In this document: positions 10,678-24,700 of the stretch, piece by piece
Layout: each line of letters opens with the position of its first letter
Numbering within the stretch: position 1 is the stretch's first letter
Source: Yponomeuta sedellus
Taxonomy: Eukaryota; Arthropoda; Insecta; Lepidoptera; Yponomeutidae
Assembly: GCA_934045075.1 (NCBI GenBank)
Contig: OW203724.1
Span: forward strand, 4,179,908-4,243,907
Direction: 5' to 3'
DNA: 64,000 nt
Made by a program: the position numbers and the translations under genes
Notes under the pieces: generated by a model
Seen by the model: the letters and a program-made list of their open reading frames with translations, nothing else
Database searches by the model: none
What the model was told of the DNA's origin: nothing

Positions 10678-10945
10678 ATACTGCGACACACAAACCGACA
10701 TCGACACCGTGACCCAAATCCCTTCTACATGCTATGATCACAGTACTGTGCACGTGAACTCATTTAAAGATTTAAAAATCTTAACTGCAACGTTTATTAC
10801 AGAGCTAATATTGTGACACACAACCCGACACCGACACCGACACCGGTGACCGGAAGCCCCTCTACGTGGTGTGATCAAAATAGTGTGCATGTGAACTCTT
10901 TTAAATATTAAAAAAATCTTAACTGCAATATTTACTACTATAGCA
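10678..10945 (+). repeat. tandem duplication (about 130 bp x 2) just after the BEACH/WD40 stop codon
   Basis: Two head-to-tail copies begin TAATACTGCGACACACAAAC and TAATATTGTGACACACAACC and end TCTTAACTGCAA(C/T)(G/A)TTTA. They start 5 bp after the TGA, so they probably form part of the 3' UTR. The second copy has an internal expansion of CGACAC. Confidence 0.8.
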
Positions 10946-10964
10946 ATAGCAATTTCCACACGGC

Positions 10965-11110
10965 CCAATCACTTGTCCTGGACCCAAGCTAGGAAACCCT
11001 GTGCAAGGACATCATAAGCGTGGAAGTACACCCTGACTGCGATACATATCAAGTACTACGGCCTCCAGTCGAACCCACGACCTCTGATTTGGCAGATCAG
11101 TATATTGTCA
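10965..11110 (-). mobile_element. SINE family E copy
   Basis: Contains CTTGTCCTGGACCCAAGCTA and the antisense B box GTCGAACCCACGACC. Lies in the interval between the two convergent genes. Confidence 0.6.
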
Positions 11111-12035
11111 GAACAATGCTTCGTTTCATTCAGCTTATTAATACCTATGTGTGTGTATTATTTTAATTTATCAAAAATGAGATGATAGATCCTGCATGAA
11201 CAAACAACTCCAAATCATTATTGCTTTTAGTATTTTATCAATGTCTATTTGTTTCCTGTAGAAAAAGCAAATAATAGCATCTACACACGCGCCTTGGCGC
11301 AACTATTACGCACGTAGACGCGCTTTATAATTGCGTGAATCTACACGGATGTATTAAGTTGTACACAGCACATGCACCTGTACAATAAGTTCCAGAAATT
11401 AACATTCAACCTACTTATTAGCAGTAGGGAGACGAACCTTAATTCTAAGTTTTACTGGTGTCTGTTTCATATAGATTGTCGCATTCCCTTATGACATTAT
11501 ATGGGAATACCATCCCACATCATATACTTCGATATAAAATGAAGCAATTATCAAACTACGTCTTCGCTTATGTCATTCCTAAAGGCTGTTAATGTTAAAC
11601 AAATCAATGCATGTACATTCCTTTTTCTGGTTTTTAGATGTTTTGAACATAAATAAATTTATATCCAAAGTTGAATAAAATTTAATTATGTAAATTTTAG
11701 ATAGTTATGCCAACTTTAATATAAGTGTTACCATGTGTTACTATCAAGTGTTATATTAGAGATAATTATGTAAAGAGTTTATGGTTGTTAGCTAAACTAA
11801 TTAAGGAGAAAGTGAATAATTTTCAATTTAAAGTCTATTATTATATCGCGTTACTTAGTTTGTATTAATTACGTTAAATCTTTTATACTTTTCTATGAAT
11901 AAAACAAGTAATTTTCTGTTACGTTATATTTTATTTTCTACGCGCTAACATTTACTTGCCTAATAAATAACATTTAGAGCTAACCTATGGACGTACTAGG
12001 TATACTAAATAAAGCTAAGGGCTAGAGAGAGAGTA
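11111..12035. other. intergenic, nothing recognised
   Basis: AT-rich interval between two convergent genes. There are several AATAAA-like hexamers (for example near 11890), but none can be assigned to a gene with confidence. Confidence 0.4.
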
Positions 12036-12385
12036 GTGGAACGCCAATTCCTTGTTTTCATACAACTCACCAGCCTGGGTGACGACCACGTTAGGCGCGC
12101 GTTTTGAATGTCAACAGTCGTGACTTCCCAGTACATTAACTGTCGGATTCTGACATTTTTACGCCACAAAACGCGAGACTTGTGCTGTCGTCATACCCTG
12201 GCGTACTATGGCGACAAGCAAAAAATATTCAAACTATTAGTCAGCCTTGGTAGTACGACGACGCGAGTCGCGCCTTTTAACCTCAAAAGTCGCGACTTTC
12301 TAGTACATTAATTGTCAAATTATGACATTTCATCGCCACAAAACACGAGACTCGCATCAGTACTACCTATGCATGCTCTAAAATA
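12036..12385. repeat. about 170-bp direct duplication
   Basis: Segments at about 12100-12205 and 12270-12375 share GTCGTGACTT(C/T)/GTCGCGACTT, CTAGTACATTAA(C/T)TGTC and CGCCACAAAACGCGAGACT. They read as two units of a decayed tandem or inverted repeat. Confidence 0.55.
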
Positions 12386-12732
12386 AAACCGCGTGCGCTT
12401 TAATCTGGTTTCCGTTCCAAAGTAAACAAAGTTATTACTAAACTGCAATTCTTGATATATATCGGTTAGAGTAACTTTGTCTATTAACTATTTTACTAAG
12501 ACTTATTCTTTAAGTCGTTTTCGTTTTTTTATGATACTTCTTTGTGTTGGCGCAGTTTGACAGATACCTATCCAACTTGTTTAAATAGAATGGACATTGT
12601 TTCATAGGCTGCGACATCTAATAAAATTATATAAAAGATACGAAAAAAAAACTGAGCTCAACAATCGTAGGAGTTTGTACAGCGATAATTTCCTCGCAAA
12701 AGTATAATACTTAAATTAAAATAATTATCAGG

Positions 12733-15700
12733 TTAGATCTTCGTGATGTCTCTGGCAATTGCCGCATCTGTGTTTGTCGGCGCCAGCTCTGGCTTCCTAG
12801 GCTCGCGAACTGTCTTCTTAGCGCCTGCGTAAAACACATACATTAGGAAAATGTATGTCATCCAACGCTTCAAGCAGCAAAATACACAGTCATAACAGTC
12901 ATACTACGTTCAGATACGTGTACTTATTTAGCGGGTCCCCTAGAGTCAGCGAGGACCATGCGGTTGATCCATGTGCTTGAAAAAATTTATATAGCAGGTA
13001 CCTACCTACCCAAGTCTGGTTAGAAAGATTTCACAGAAGAGTTTCAGATTGAACGTATGAATGAGCATTTACTAATATTACAAATGTGGCGTACAGATAG
13101 ACAAAATTCTCAATTGTGGTCTAATGTTTTCCCGTGGGATGATTTCTAACACAGACGAAGCCGAGGGCTTAGGCTAGTAATAAAATAATGTTCAAAAAAG
13201 CCTTGACGATTTTCGGTTATTCAGACATTTAAAATTTTTTTTTTCTAACTGTATACTTCCCGTGCAAACTGAATGCCGTGTTCAAACCAAACGTATAGTC
13301 AGAGCAGGCTCACTGTAAGACCTAGTGTAAACGTGAAAATACGTAACTAATAAGCGTCCGCGGCGCGTAGTGAGTCACTTCGGCGGCTGACAGTCGGTTT
13401 GGTGTGAACTCAGCCTTAAGCTCGTTTTATCACCAACAAATATAAAACCAATAGCTGTGCCCCGCGATGTTCCCCGCGGTTTATCGATTTTCCCATGCGA
13501 ATAAGATATTTTCCCGCAGTAAAACGTAGCCTATGTGTTAATCCAGGATGTCAGCTAACTATGCTACATTTTATTGAAATCGCTCCAGCCGTTTAGACGT
13601 GAAGAAGGACAAAAATACACACTCACAAACTTTCGCCTTTATAATATTAGGGTGATCATAGTGTGATATGATTAGATTCAATAAATAAACCATGAACAAA
13701 GTTCGTGAAGCACATGAAGCCAGTTAAGCATTCCAATAATTTTAGGTGACCCGCTATAAACTTGTTAGAGGGTATAATGAACATTTTAAAAGAACAAATC
13801 GAGCGCTTCCGTGCTTCGCAAGGCACGTTAAGCCGTTGATGCCGGCTGTCTTGTAATGGCAGTCATTAAGCCATGTCAGAGGCCTTATGGGCGGCTTGAT
13901 CAACTTCTGACAGTAAGGCCCGCCACTGTCTTGCAATCCTCTACCAACCCGGACTTGGCCCCCGTGAGTATGGCCTAACCTTCTTGCGAAGCAAGAAGAA
14001 ACTCGTGCCCCAGCAGTGGGGACATACAAAGGGTTGATATCGATAATGATACAAAAGGACATTGAGTGACATACCTCCACCGAGCAGTATCTTCTGCATT
14101 GTAGAGAAGGGCGCGTCGATCACGATACACATAACCACCGATACCATCACAGTCATACTTAGGTCGGTTACGAAGTTTATCAGCTGTAACATAAAAATAC
14201 TATATTAGTCACTCCGCAACGCTACTTTAGTAAATCATTTTTACAGTGTTTTGGCTATCTCAAGCATGTGATATTCACACTTAGGACCTCTACGTTCATG
14301 CTGTACCTAATTTATATGTGTTATGATGTATATTTTTTTATCAATTTTTATACATTGCGTTTCGGACAAATTAGAAAATGCGCAATTAAATTTCGATCCA
14401 TCGCCTAATTTTTTTGTGGTTCAGGAATGGATTTACAATAGTTTTAGTGATTCAAAATAATTCCAGACATTGTTAAATTGTCCCTTCTCTTATTTCCTTC
14501 ATAAGGTTGCAACATAAGCAACTATCCATCATAAGGTTGTCTGGAAGAAATTGCTTTTAGCAATAAGGCCGCCCCAATTGTACTCTGTATCTTTACATGT
14601 TTTATCTTAAATGGTAAACTAGAGGCTTGAGAAGTAAGTCGCAGCGCAAATTATTGCCATAGCACAAAATACCAAGTTTTGCTAATAATTGTACCTGATG
14701 TGCAAATCTACTGGTGCCTTTCCTTCAAGAATTGCTTTCCTTACAAAGAAAACATCTTCCAATCATATAAAAATGATATCGATTACATTGTCTTGATTTT
14801 TGTTACTATTCTTCATCATCTTCATAAGCCAAGCTCAGCCCACTGCCGGGTATGGACATTTTACCCATCACTGCATCCTTTATGATCTCTCGCCATTCGC
14901 AGGTCGCATCAACGAGCCGACCTGACCACATGGTCCGACCATCGGGCTGTTGGTCTACCCAATGGCCGGCGTCAGTCCTTTTTATTACCCCGACATTCTT
15001 GTTAGGTATGTGTGTTTACAATGAGCCGTTTTCAGTACAAATTCACAAAGCACTTCACAGCTTGCGCTTATACAAGAACAGGGACACCTCTGACAAATTT
15101 TGCTCAGCGCACATTAATTTTGACAGCCGTATTCCGCTGCTTCTGTGGCCACACCTGTAAGCGCAATCTAGCTTTGAGTATTTGTGCTGAAAAGGTTCAT
15201 TTAATACTTAAACGATAATTTTCACCAAAACAAAAGTTTCACCACTTACCCCGTTGGGCACACTGAAGTGTATGGGCGCAAGCACGACGGACGCCGTCAC
15301 AAACTGCATGGGGTAGTGGATCAGGTACATCGCGTACGAGATGCGCGCCACGAATTTCCACATCGTCAGCGACAGGAACCAGTTGATCGGGCCTGCGGAA
15401 AGAGAGAAGGAATTCAGATTAACTATGTCTGTGATCTTTGGATCGAACGTCCATGTAAATTTAATATAAAGCCCTGCGCAGACGACTTGTCGCGGACTCA
15501 ACGCCTACGGTGTGCGATCATTTGTTCCCCGGAAATTGAGTGAAGCGTACGCTATGGAAACAAATATTCTGAGATTACATTGTGTTGTAATTTACATGAA
15601 GTTGAATGAGAAAAGGCGTTTTAAAAGAAAACACCGAACTGTTGTCCAGTCCAGTCTCTTGATGTCCTCGGTAACTTGAGGAACTTTTTGTACGGGGTAT

Positions 15701-18700
15701 TTTTAATCCATCGTGTGCGTTATTCGATACAATTTATAAGAGATCTATATCGACGGACAAAATAGTACCCGGGGGATAATCCCTCGTCAGCGCAGGCTAA
15801 TTCCAACGAATTTGCAACTTTTGCTCATGCTACCATTAACCAGCTCTGGCGCTAGAGGCTAGGTACATTTTGTTGACGATCAAATAATTTCCACATAACA
15901 CACCAACTTGCAAACACCCATACACCCAGTCTTAGGGCATTCGTACGAATGAAGTACGGTGGTATCCAGTGGGAATCGAACCAACGACCTTGTCTTTCGT
16001 TGTCAAACGTGTTGCTGCTAGACCGACGAGGAGGAAAGAGTACGTGTCGTCACCCCGTCTTATCAGCATTTTATATGAGAGTGATTGAAAGGCGGCCACG
16101 TCCCTAAGTGAGTTAATTAATTTCGCCCTGAAGTTATGAAGTGTAGGTAAGTACTGACCTCCGTATCCATGCACGCAAGCGAAAACCATCCAGCCGAGCG
16201 CGGCGGTCCAGGCGCTGCGACTGAATGAGTTAATGAGGCCGGCGGCGACCGGCTCCGGCCGCGACTGCAGCTGCGTCGCCGGCTGGTAGCCGTACAGCAC
16301 GGCGCCGAACGTCCCTAGCGCCGCCGCCCAGCCCGCTACCACGGCCCACTGCGTATAAACAAATATTAGGTAAATGCGCCTGGACAAAATAAATAGTCAG
16401 TCAGTCACTTAGACCTGAGATTTCCGCACTTAGCCTCATAGTTGGGACATTGTACATATGTAGCAAGCGCTGAGGTATATTAACAGTTCAGATTCAAGGG
16501 TTTCCTCACGATGTTTTCCTTCACATTTAGCGAGTGGTTTTCCTACTTTAACTTAGTAGGTAACTTAAAAAACAAAGTCATGCCAGGATTCGAACCCACG
16601 ACCTTCCGTTTGAGGAGCCGGTGTTTTACCTTTCCGGTTCCGCCGCTCTTCAATGTTATACATAGTTACATAGTATTGGTAGAAATAAAAATGTCGATTA
16701 ACTAAAGATAGATAGAGAACACTTTCACACGATATAAACCCTTGTGTGTCCCCACTGCTGGGCCGGCGGTCTCTTCCTGCATCGCAGGAAGGTTAGGCCA
16801 TACTCCACCACGGCCAAGTCCAGGTTGGCGGAGGATAGTAAGACAGTGGCGGGCCTTACCTACTGTCAGAAATTATCAAGCCACCCATAAGGCCTCTAAC
16901 ATAGCTAACTCGTCATTACATGACAGCCGGCACCAACGGCTTAACGTGCCTTGCGAAGCATGGAAGCGCTCGCAAAAAAATGCCACTAGCGGTTGTCATG
17001 GGACGGACCTATCCTACACCTGACCGCGCCTAGTGATTGATTTCAATCACTCGGTTCGACTAGACCACGAGCGCTTCTCACTTTCACATGAAAAAGAAAA
17101 TTAAACAGATGTTTAATTTCAATATAAGTCTACTAAATATTTGACGATGTATATATATTACTAGCTGACCCAGCGAACTTCGTACCGTCTAACCGTCTAA
17201 CTTGTTAAAATTCATGGTCTTCCTTTTATTTCTGATAGTATGTTATTTACAAAAAATAATCCTTATGATGAAGCCTTCCGATCGGTGTGATAAAGCTACA
17301 GCGTAATTTTTTGCTCGTGTAGCGGGTTCGATTCCCGGTTCAACCGTGTAATTATTTAAAAATCTATGAATGCAGTTTAGATTGTTTTTGAAATTAAAAT
17401 AATGTCTTCTTTCAGTAAAATGTTCCATCTACAATATTAAAGGTACTTTCCCTCCACGTGGCATAGCCGTGGGACGCCCTGTATATCGGGCGGATGTGGG
17501 TTGAAGAGCGGGAAACGGATGTCCTAGGCGGACATACTTCGACTAAAAAGGGAAAGTATTTGCGAAATTGTCCTGTAATGTATAACGATGCAAACCTCTT
17601 TACAGCATTTTTTTATATTTCTTTAATTCTATCATTTTCTAAAATTACATCTCCCATTTTTAAGATTACTACTTCACATTTCGACTAGACCATGCAGATA
17701 ACATAAATCGTCCTTTACCTGCCTATTGTGTTTTTTATCAATTTTTTTTCTGTTTAACATTATAAATAAGAGTTGAAGTCGTTCCAGTATACAAGATCAC
17801 ATTGGCGCCCAACGTGGGGCTGTAAAGCGTTTACGTACTATCCATTCTATTGGCTTAAGGCGCTTTGGGGTGCTAACTAGCGCCACCAATGCAATAAAAA
17901 TCATAACTAGTTTCATAATATAAGTTTTTTGTTCAAAAAGTAATCAATCTTAATATCTGCGATAACTGTTTTTAGAACATACACCCTAGTAGAACAACCC
18001 TAGGACTTCAATCGATTGCCGCTAAAAACGGCCCTTTTTGGTTCTATACTTCAAGTTCTAAAAATAGTTGTCATAGCGGTTATGATTTTTGACGTTTACG
18101 ATACTTAGGTGTCTTATAGTATATTTCTTAATGACTCGCGATCCTCATACATAGTGAAATATTGAACGGGTCTGATCGCGATTATTTTTAAGGTTAATTT
18201 TATGCACTTGACAGTTCGAAATAGGTTAATCGGACCAATGCATAAGTGAATTGCGTAGTAGAGCTCTAGATTCTTTTAACCGTTTGATGTCACTGCCGAC
18301 AGGTCTTATTGCAGGTGTCGTTGGTAACTACGTTTTGTCATCTTCTTCTTCGTCGACCTTCTAACGTTCATTTGACACTTGAATGAAATGACTTTTAATA
18401 TTTTTGAACAAAAAACAGTACAAAAAACGGTACATCTCGGTACCTATTCCGTAAGAAACAAATATACTACATACCTAATGTTTAATAATATTTTACTATT
18501 GTACAGATTGAGAATCTTCTTAGTTTTGTTTATTTTAGGAGTTCTTGTATCAAGTTATGACGTCACTGGAAACAAAGACCCAAGGCTTTCAAAATTACAT
18601 ATGTGGTTGAAAAAAAATATTTTAGACTATGTATGCCCTTTACATACAATCAGTGATAGTTTCCCGTCGATGTTAGGAAAGCCAAGGAAAAAATCTTACC

Positions 18701-21700
18701 GCAGGCAATTTGACTTTCCGATTTCTACAGTCGTGGAGCAAGAATCCCACCAGCATTCCGACTAAGAATACAGGTGCCCGAGTTAGAATATTGACGTAGT
18801 ACCCCTTCCAATACTCCGCCGCGCTGAAACACCACAACGTATATAATTAGGTATATTCTGTAACACATAATGTATCAGTTAATCATTATTGAAATTGTTC
18901 GATAGAAAGATAGGAATGTTCACGCAACCTTATGTACCTAGGCACCTACAATGTTAACCGTTATATCGTTCGAGCTGCCATACTGACCCTATGCTAAACA
19001 TGTTCGTGGCGAAGTCCCTGATGAAGATGAAGGTGGTGCTGGCCGTCAGCGTGGCCAGCAGCGCAACGGAGATGCCCGCCCAGCCCTGGCGGCGCCCGCG
19101 CAAAAGCCAGAACAGCACTAGCGGCGACAGAAAGTACAGCTGCATATCCACTGCCAAGTACCAGGTGTGTGGGAGACACTGCAACATCATCATCAACCCA
19201 TTATGTCCCCACCAAGGAGCACGCGTCTCTTCCCTGAGGAAAGTATAGGCCATACTCCACTACGGGGGCCAAGTCCGGATTGTTTTTTTTATTTTTTTAT
19301 TTATTTATTTTCATAACATACACTGTCATAACAGGCAAACCCCAAAACGATCAGCATAGTCTTATTGTAAATTAGTAAGTATGTCACAATTAAAAAGTTT
19401 GTCATTAAAATAGTCAATTATAAAATGTCAATACAATTATTAAAAAAAACATTTCAGGTTAACAATATTAAGATAAAATTAAATTAATTTCAAAATAAAT
19501 AATAACATTAAATAAATAAATCATTCAAAAAATATAAATTTACATTAATAAGCGTTACACATAACAAATTATAATAGTTTACTTTTTAACCTGTTGAAAC
19601 CCTATCTACACAACAGCTCTTTCATAATCGTAGTGAATTGCGTGAGCGAGCACTTGAATACGTTTCTGTTAGACTCGCAGTCGAAAATATTGAGCATGCG
19701 GATAGCCCGTGTAACCGGGGCTTCTCTCAACATTTCTGTTTTAGCACTCGGCTCGTAAAACAGTTTGTGTCTCCTGCCTCTCCGATAATTATCCGGCACA
19801 AACAATCCCACCAGCGCCAACACTTCAGGATTATCTTGCCAGCCTCTTAGCAGTTTGAAGAAGTATGTCACAAGAGCCACGTTCCTTCGAACCTCGAGTT
19901 GATTGTACCCAACCATACCAATAACGAATAGTGTTATATAGGATAGAATAGGATAAACTCCATATTGCTTAAAATATAAAAATCTTATGAATTTATTCTG
20001 ATTTTTTTCCAGCATGTCATTGTATTTTGCTACGTGTGGGCTCCAAATGATACCACCCGACTCCAGTTTACTCCTAACCAAAGCATTATATAGAGCTTTA
20101 ATGGCGTCACAATTCTCGAATCCCCGAGCTTGTCGCATAATAAACCCTAATTTCTTGAATGCACTTTTGCATACAGATAGTTAGTTAGTTAGTTAGTTAG
20201 ACCTGAGATTTCCGCACTTAGCCTCATGATTGGGCCATTGTACGTAGTTTGCATACAGATACTATATGGTCAGTAAAGGACAAATCGGTGTTCATGAGCA
20301 CTCCTAGATCCCGTACCTTACTAACCCGAGTGATCATCTCGCCGTCCACCTCATACTGGTGCTCACGGGGAGCTCGGGCTCGACTATACGTCATCATGGC
20401 GCATTTCGCTACATTGAAATACAGTTTGTTTTTCTGACTCCACTCGACGACCCGGTCTATGTCCCTCTGTAGTGTTTTGTAGTCTGAGTCACTTTGAATT
20501 TGTAGTAAGAGTTTGAGGTCGTCAGCAAATAATAGGCATTCCGCATTCTGAACTACTGAGGGGAGATCATTAATCATTATGATAAATTCGAGGGGCCCCA
20601 GATTACTGCCCTGACTTACTCCTGAGTAAGTGACGAAAGGTTCAGTTACATGCCCAGCGTACTCCACATACTGCCGCCTGCCCCGCAGGTAGTCAGCAAA
20701 GAAGCTTAACAGATGTGGTGCAAAACCCACCGCAGCAAATTTTTCCAATAAAACATCGTTATCGACCATATCGAAGGCCTTACGAAAATCGAAGTATGCC
20801 GCATCGACCTGCCGACCTACGTCCAGCGCTGGCGTAACGTATGACATGAAACGTAACAGATTTGTCGTTGTACTGCGTCCAGGCCTAAAACCATGTTGCG
20901 CATCTGACAGGTGTGCAACCATCTGCAAATATACCGCCCTCTGAATAGCTGATTCAAATATTTTTGCGAATGTAGATAATACCGCCACCGGCCTGAAACC
21001 GTTCACTTCTGACCCCGAACCACCTTTTGGGACCGGTATCACTCTTGTGATCTTCCATTTTTCTGGGTAGGAGCCGTCCGCGAGACACAGATTAAATACG
21101 TGATGGAGGTTTGCAAGACTAGTGGCTGGTCTTATTGTCAGAAGTTTTCAAGCCGCGCTAAGGCATCTGACTTGGCTTAACGACTGCCATCTAGGTATCG
21201 ACGGCAGCCTGCACCAACTGCTTAACGTGCCTTGCGAAGCACGGAACCGCTCAAAAAAATGCCACTAGCGTTAGTCATAGACGGTTTACGCACTGAACGC
21301 GCCCTGTGTTGCTTAACCGTCGTGATCGTGTTTAAGATCACTCAGGCAGCCGGGGCTACGAGCGATTCACTGAAACGGAAATGTTTTTACCTTGATTGTT
21401 TTTAATTTATTGATACGAGCCACTTGTCTTGATAAACAAAGGGAGCCAGCCCCGTTGCATGTTACTGCGATAAAAGTTTTTATCTTCCTATCGTACACCT
21501 TGATTGATGACGTGGTGAATAATTCGTCGATTAGGAAAATCTAAACTTTTACTGCAATAACGTGCAGCGGCAGCGGATGCGAATGCCTTAGCTTACTCGC
21601 AATAGTCTGCGAGAGGCGCGGACTCGTATAGAATAAGTTAAATATAAATAGCTAGAACATTTACAACTTCATGTTTCTGCGGCTGGAGCTACTAGATGGA

Positions 21701-24700
21701 CGTCCTTCGGTAATAATGTTCTTTGTGGAAGTTTGCATATCCATTGTAACACAGAAAAAAAAAATTAATACTATTTTATTCCTAAATGAAGTCTGTTAAA
21801 AGGAAGGCGTCGACTATTAAAAAGTCATTAAATACGTGAGTATTTAATTTATATCGTGGCAATACATCAACTACATGGATAATTGCACGTACCCGGCGAT
21901 TTCATTTTGTTACCATTTCAAGACTACGCTCACACATATCAAGAGAAATGAGGAGTCATCCGAAAAAAAAATACGCAACGCGAAACATATAAAACACTAG
22001 CTGTGACCCGCGGTGTTACCCGCGGTTTATCGATTTTCCCATGGGAATAAGATATTTTCCTGCATCAAACCTAGCCTTTGTGTTAATCCAGGGCGTCAGC
22101 TAACTCCGTACCAAATTTTATTAAAATCGCTCCATCGGTTTAGATGTGGAGAAGTAACAAACATACACAGTCACAACTTTCGCCTTTATAATATTAGTAT
22201 GATGTGATACCTCACTCTGCGGATTGTAATAGTTCTGTATGTGCAGCAGCGCCGCCCACCAGTTATGGCGGCAGAGCTCGACGTATTCCGCCTCCACGTG
22301 CCAGTTGGCGCCGTCAGCCGCGTGGTGCAGCAGCGATGCCTGCAGCAGCACGGTAGCCGCCAGCAGAGGGAACATCCGCAGCAGCCGGTTCAGGTAGTAC
22401 AGGTGCAGGTTGCGACCAAGCGCCGCTGCCGCAACAGAAACAGATGTCTGACAAATGGTTCAGCGTTTGCAAAACGACGCAGCATGGTCGTCGGTAGCGA
22501 TACGGGGCTTCGGCAAAAATGGCAGAATTATTTCCACTAACCTTTATCGTGGAAAGAAGTAAACCCTCTCTAGTACGCCCGAGGACATAGCAAAGTAAAT
22601 TTATACCTGTACATACCTACACCATGTTAGGTATACACTGAATGATCTGAATGGAAAAAATTATCGAGTTGAGAATATTAGGGTTGGTCAAAACTGAATT
22701 CGCCCTAAAACTCATCACTCACTTGGAGTCATCTTTTTAACGCTGGTGTAGACCAGCAAAAGGCCGCTCAGCATTAAGAAGGTGTCCACAGAGATATTCG
22801 CCGCTTTCAGCCACAGCGAATTAGAACTTTCGAACCACTAGAATGAAAGAACCTGAGGTTACAAACGAGACATCGAAGAGAGTAGAGGGGTCTGAAAATA
22901 ATAATAATAACTTGCAAACAAAAAGTAATCGTACAGTACTACACGTCATAAAAATCCTTCCGGGAATCTACGTTCGCGCAGACTAGGAAGAAGTGCAACG
23001 AAAGTACCCGAAGCTATAGGTAAGTACATTCAACATGATCTTTAACCGATACGGTTAAGGTGCAGAATTGATTGCCGCAGTAGCGCTACCTATTTCACTC
23101 ACGCTAATATTGCCAAACTAATAGTCACCTGCATCGATGGCGTTGCATCAACCAATAGCAACAAAGGCGCGAGGCCTGCCATAAAATGAAACTATCTGAT
23201 TAGTCGATCAACTTGCCGCACATCCAAAATTTGCTCATCTGCGCAGGTACATCCGCGAGACTTATTTCTTGTGTAGCACTGTACGATCTTGTCCTGGTCC
23301 CAAACTAGGATACCCTGGGCTATGGCAAGGACATCACAAACATGCATATACATCTAGACTAGTGAGCTGAGCCCTAGAGGGATGTCCTCGTGAGTGGGAA
23401 TCGAAACCACGACCACCGGCATGGTAATCAGACGTGATACCGCCGGAAAAACAGGACAATGAATATAAACAGCTACTTACCATGAGCGCATCCAACAAGT
23501 TGGAGACGTTGGCGAGGAACATGGTGAGTACGGTGTGTCCGAGCACCACCCACATGATGGAGAGCGAACGGATGCCGTCGAGGCAGGAGAGCCCGCCGGG
23601 CACGGCGCTGAATGTGAACAGGCGCCGCGTGTTCGTGTACAGGGAGCAACAGCTCCACATCTGACTCAGCTTCTTGCGATCTGGAAATGGCACTCAGTCA
23701 GTCTTTTGTCAAGGTCGTCCACAGCTGAGAGATGACTGTGAGAACAAAATAAACTTCTTTAGTTACCCAGGATACCAACCTCGCTGCAGCAGAAAGACAT
23801 GTCTTATTTCATAGACTGTGCTCAGCACCGTCGCTAGCCCGATCAGCGAGAAGATTGCGCTGCAAAAATGTAGGTAAATCGCCGTTAGAATACGGACTCT
23901 AGCGAGTGAGTCAGACATTATCTCATAATAGTCTTACGAGTATTAACAAATTTTATTCTGAAGCCTAATTACGAAATCCTGTCGGGGTCTTGACGTTTAT
24001 GATAATAGGTAATTTGACAGTTAGACGGTTGGAATTGTTCAGGATTTGGTGCTCATAATAGGTAAGTATATGGACATACATGGCTATGTAGTCGACCGGC
24101 GCGAAAGGCTTGTCATTTGGTAGGCGGCAGTATAGCGTGGTGTAGTCTACGCGCAACAGACTGCTGTTAAAGTACTGCCCCAAAGCTTGGTCCACCGAGC
24201 ATGTTTTTGGGATGCACACGGCTAGCCGGAACCGTCCCAACAGCGATCCTGCGATGTCCAGATCATCCGAATCTTCGTACCTAGACATGAACAAGAATAA
24301 TCACGTTGAATGATTTATAATTCATTTTTTTGGCTCATTTTGAGCCTGATTAAAACTGCGCGTACCAGTGCCGTGATTCTCTTGTATACTACCGGGGCCG
24401 TTATGTTAGAGTGCTCGGTTTGTTTACCGTTTCGGTCATAAAAGTTATTTACTTATCTTCTGTTTCGAGTGAAGTTTTTTTGACAAAATAATTCTGTTAA
24501 GTAGGTACATAGCATCGATAAAATAGTAATATTTTATCGATGGTACATATAAATAAAAAGTGATTGAAAATTTACTGACGTAGGCTGCTCGGCGAGGCCT
24601 GACATGAGTCGCACTCCACGCAAGACTTGAGCATTTTGTGCAGACAATTTTTCCAGGCGCGATGTTGGGAACCAGGGTAAGTCTGGGAGATTCGGGAGTT

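Larger units (their letters stand above)
19186..21372 (-). repeat. family B repeat split by a LINE
   Basis: The end carrying CATCATCAACCCATTATGTC is at 19186-19280. The rest, from GGAGGTTTGCAAGACTAG, is at 21106-21372. The LINE 19281-21105 lies between them, so the family B copy is the older insertion. Confidence 0.75.

Noticed and set aside
18379..18765. 128-codon plus-strand open frame
   Set aside because: It overlaps nrf-6 exon 9 in antisense, has no family resemblance and AT-rich codon use.
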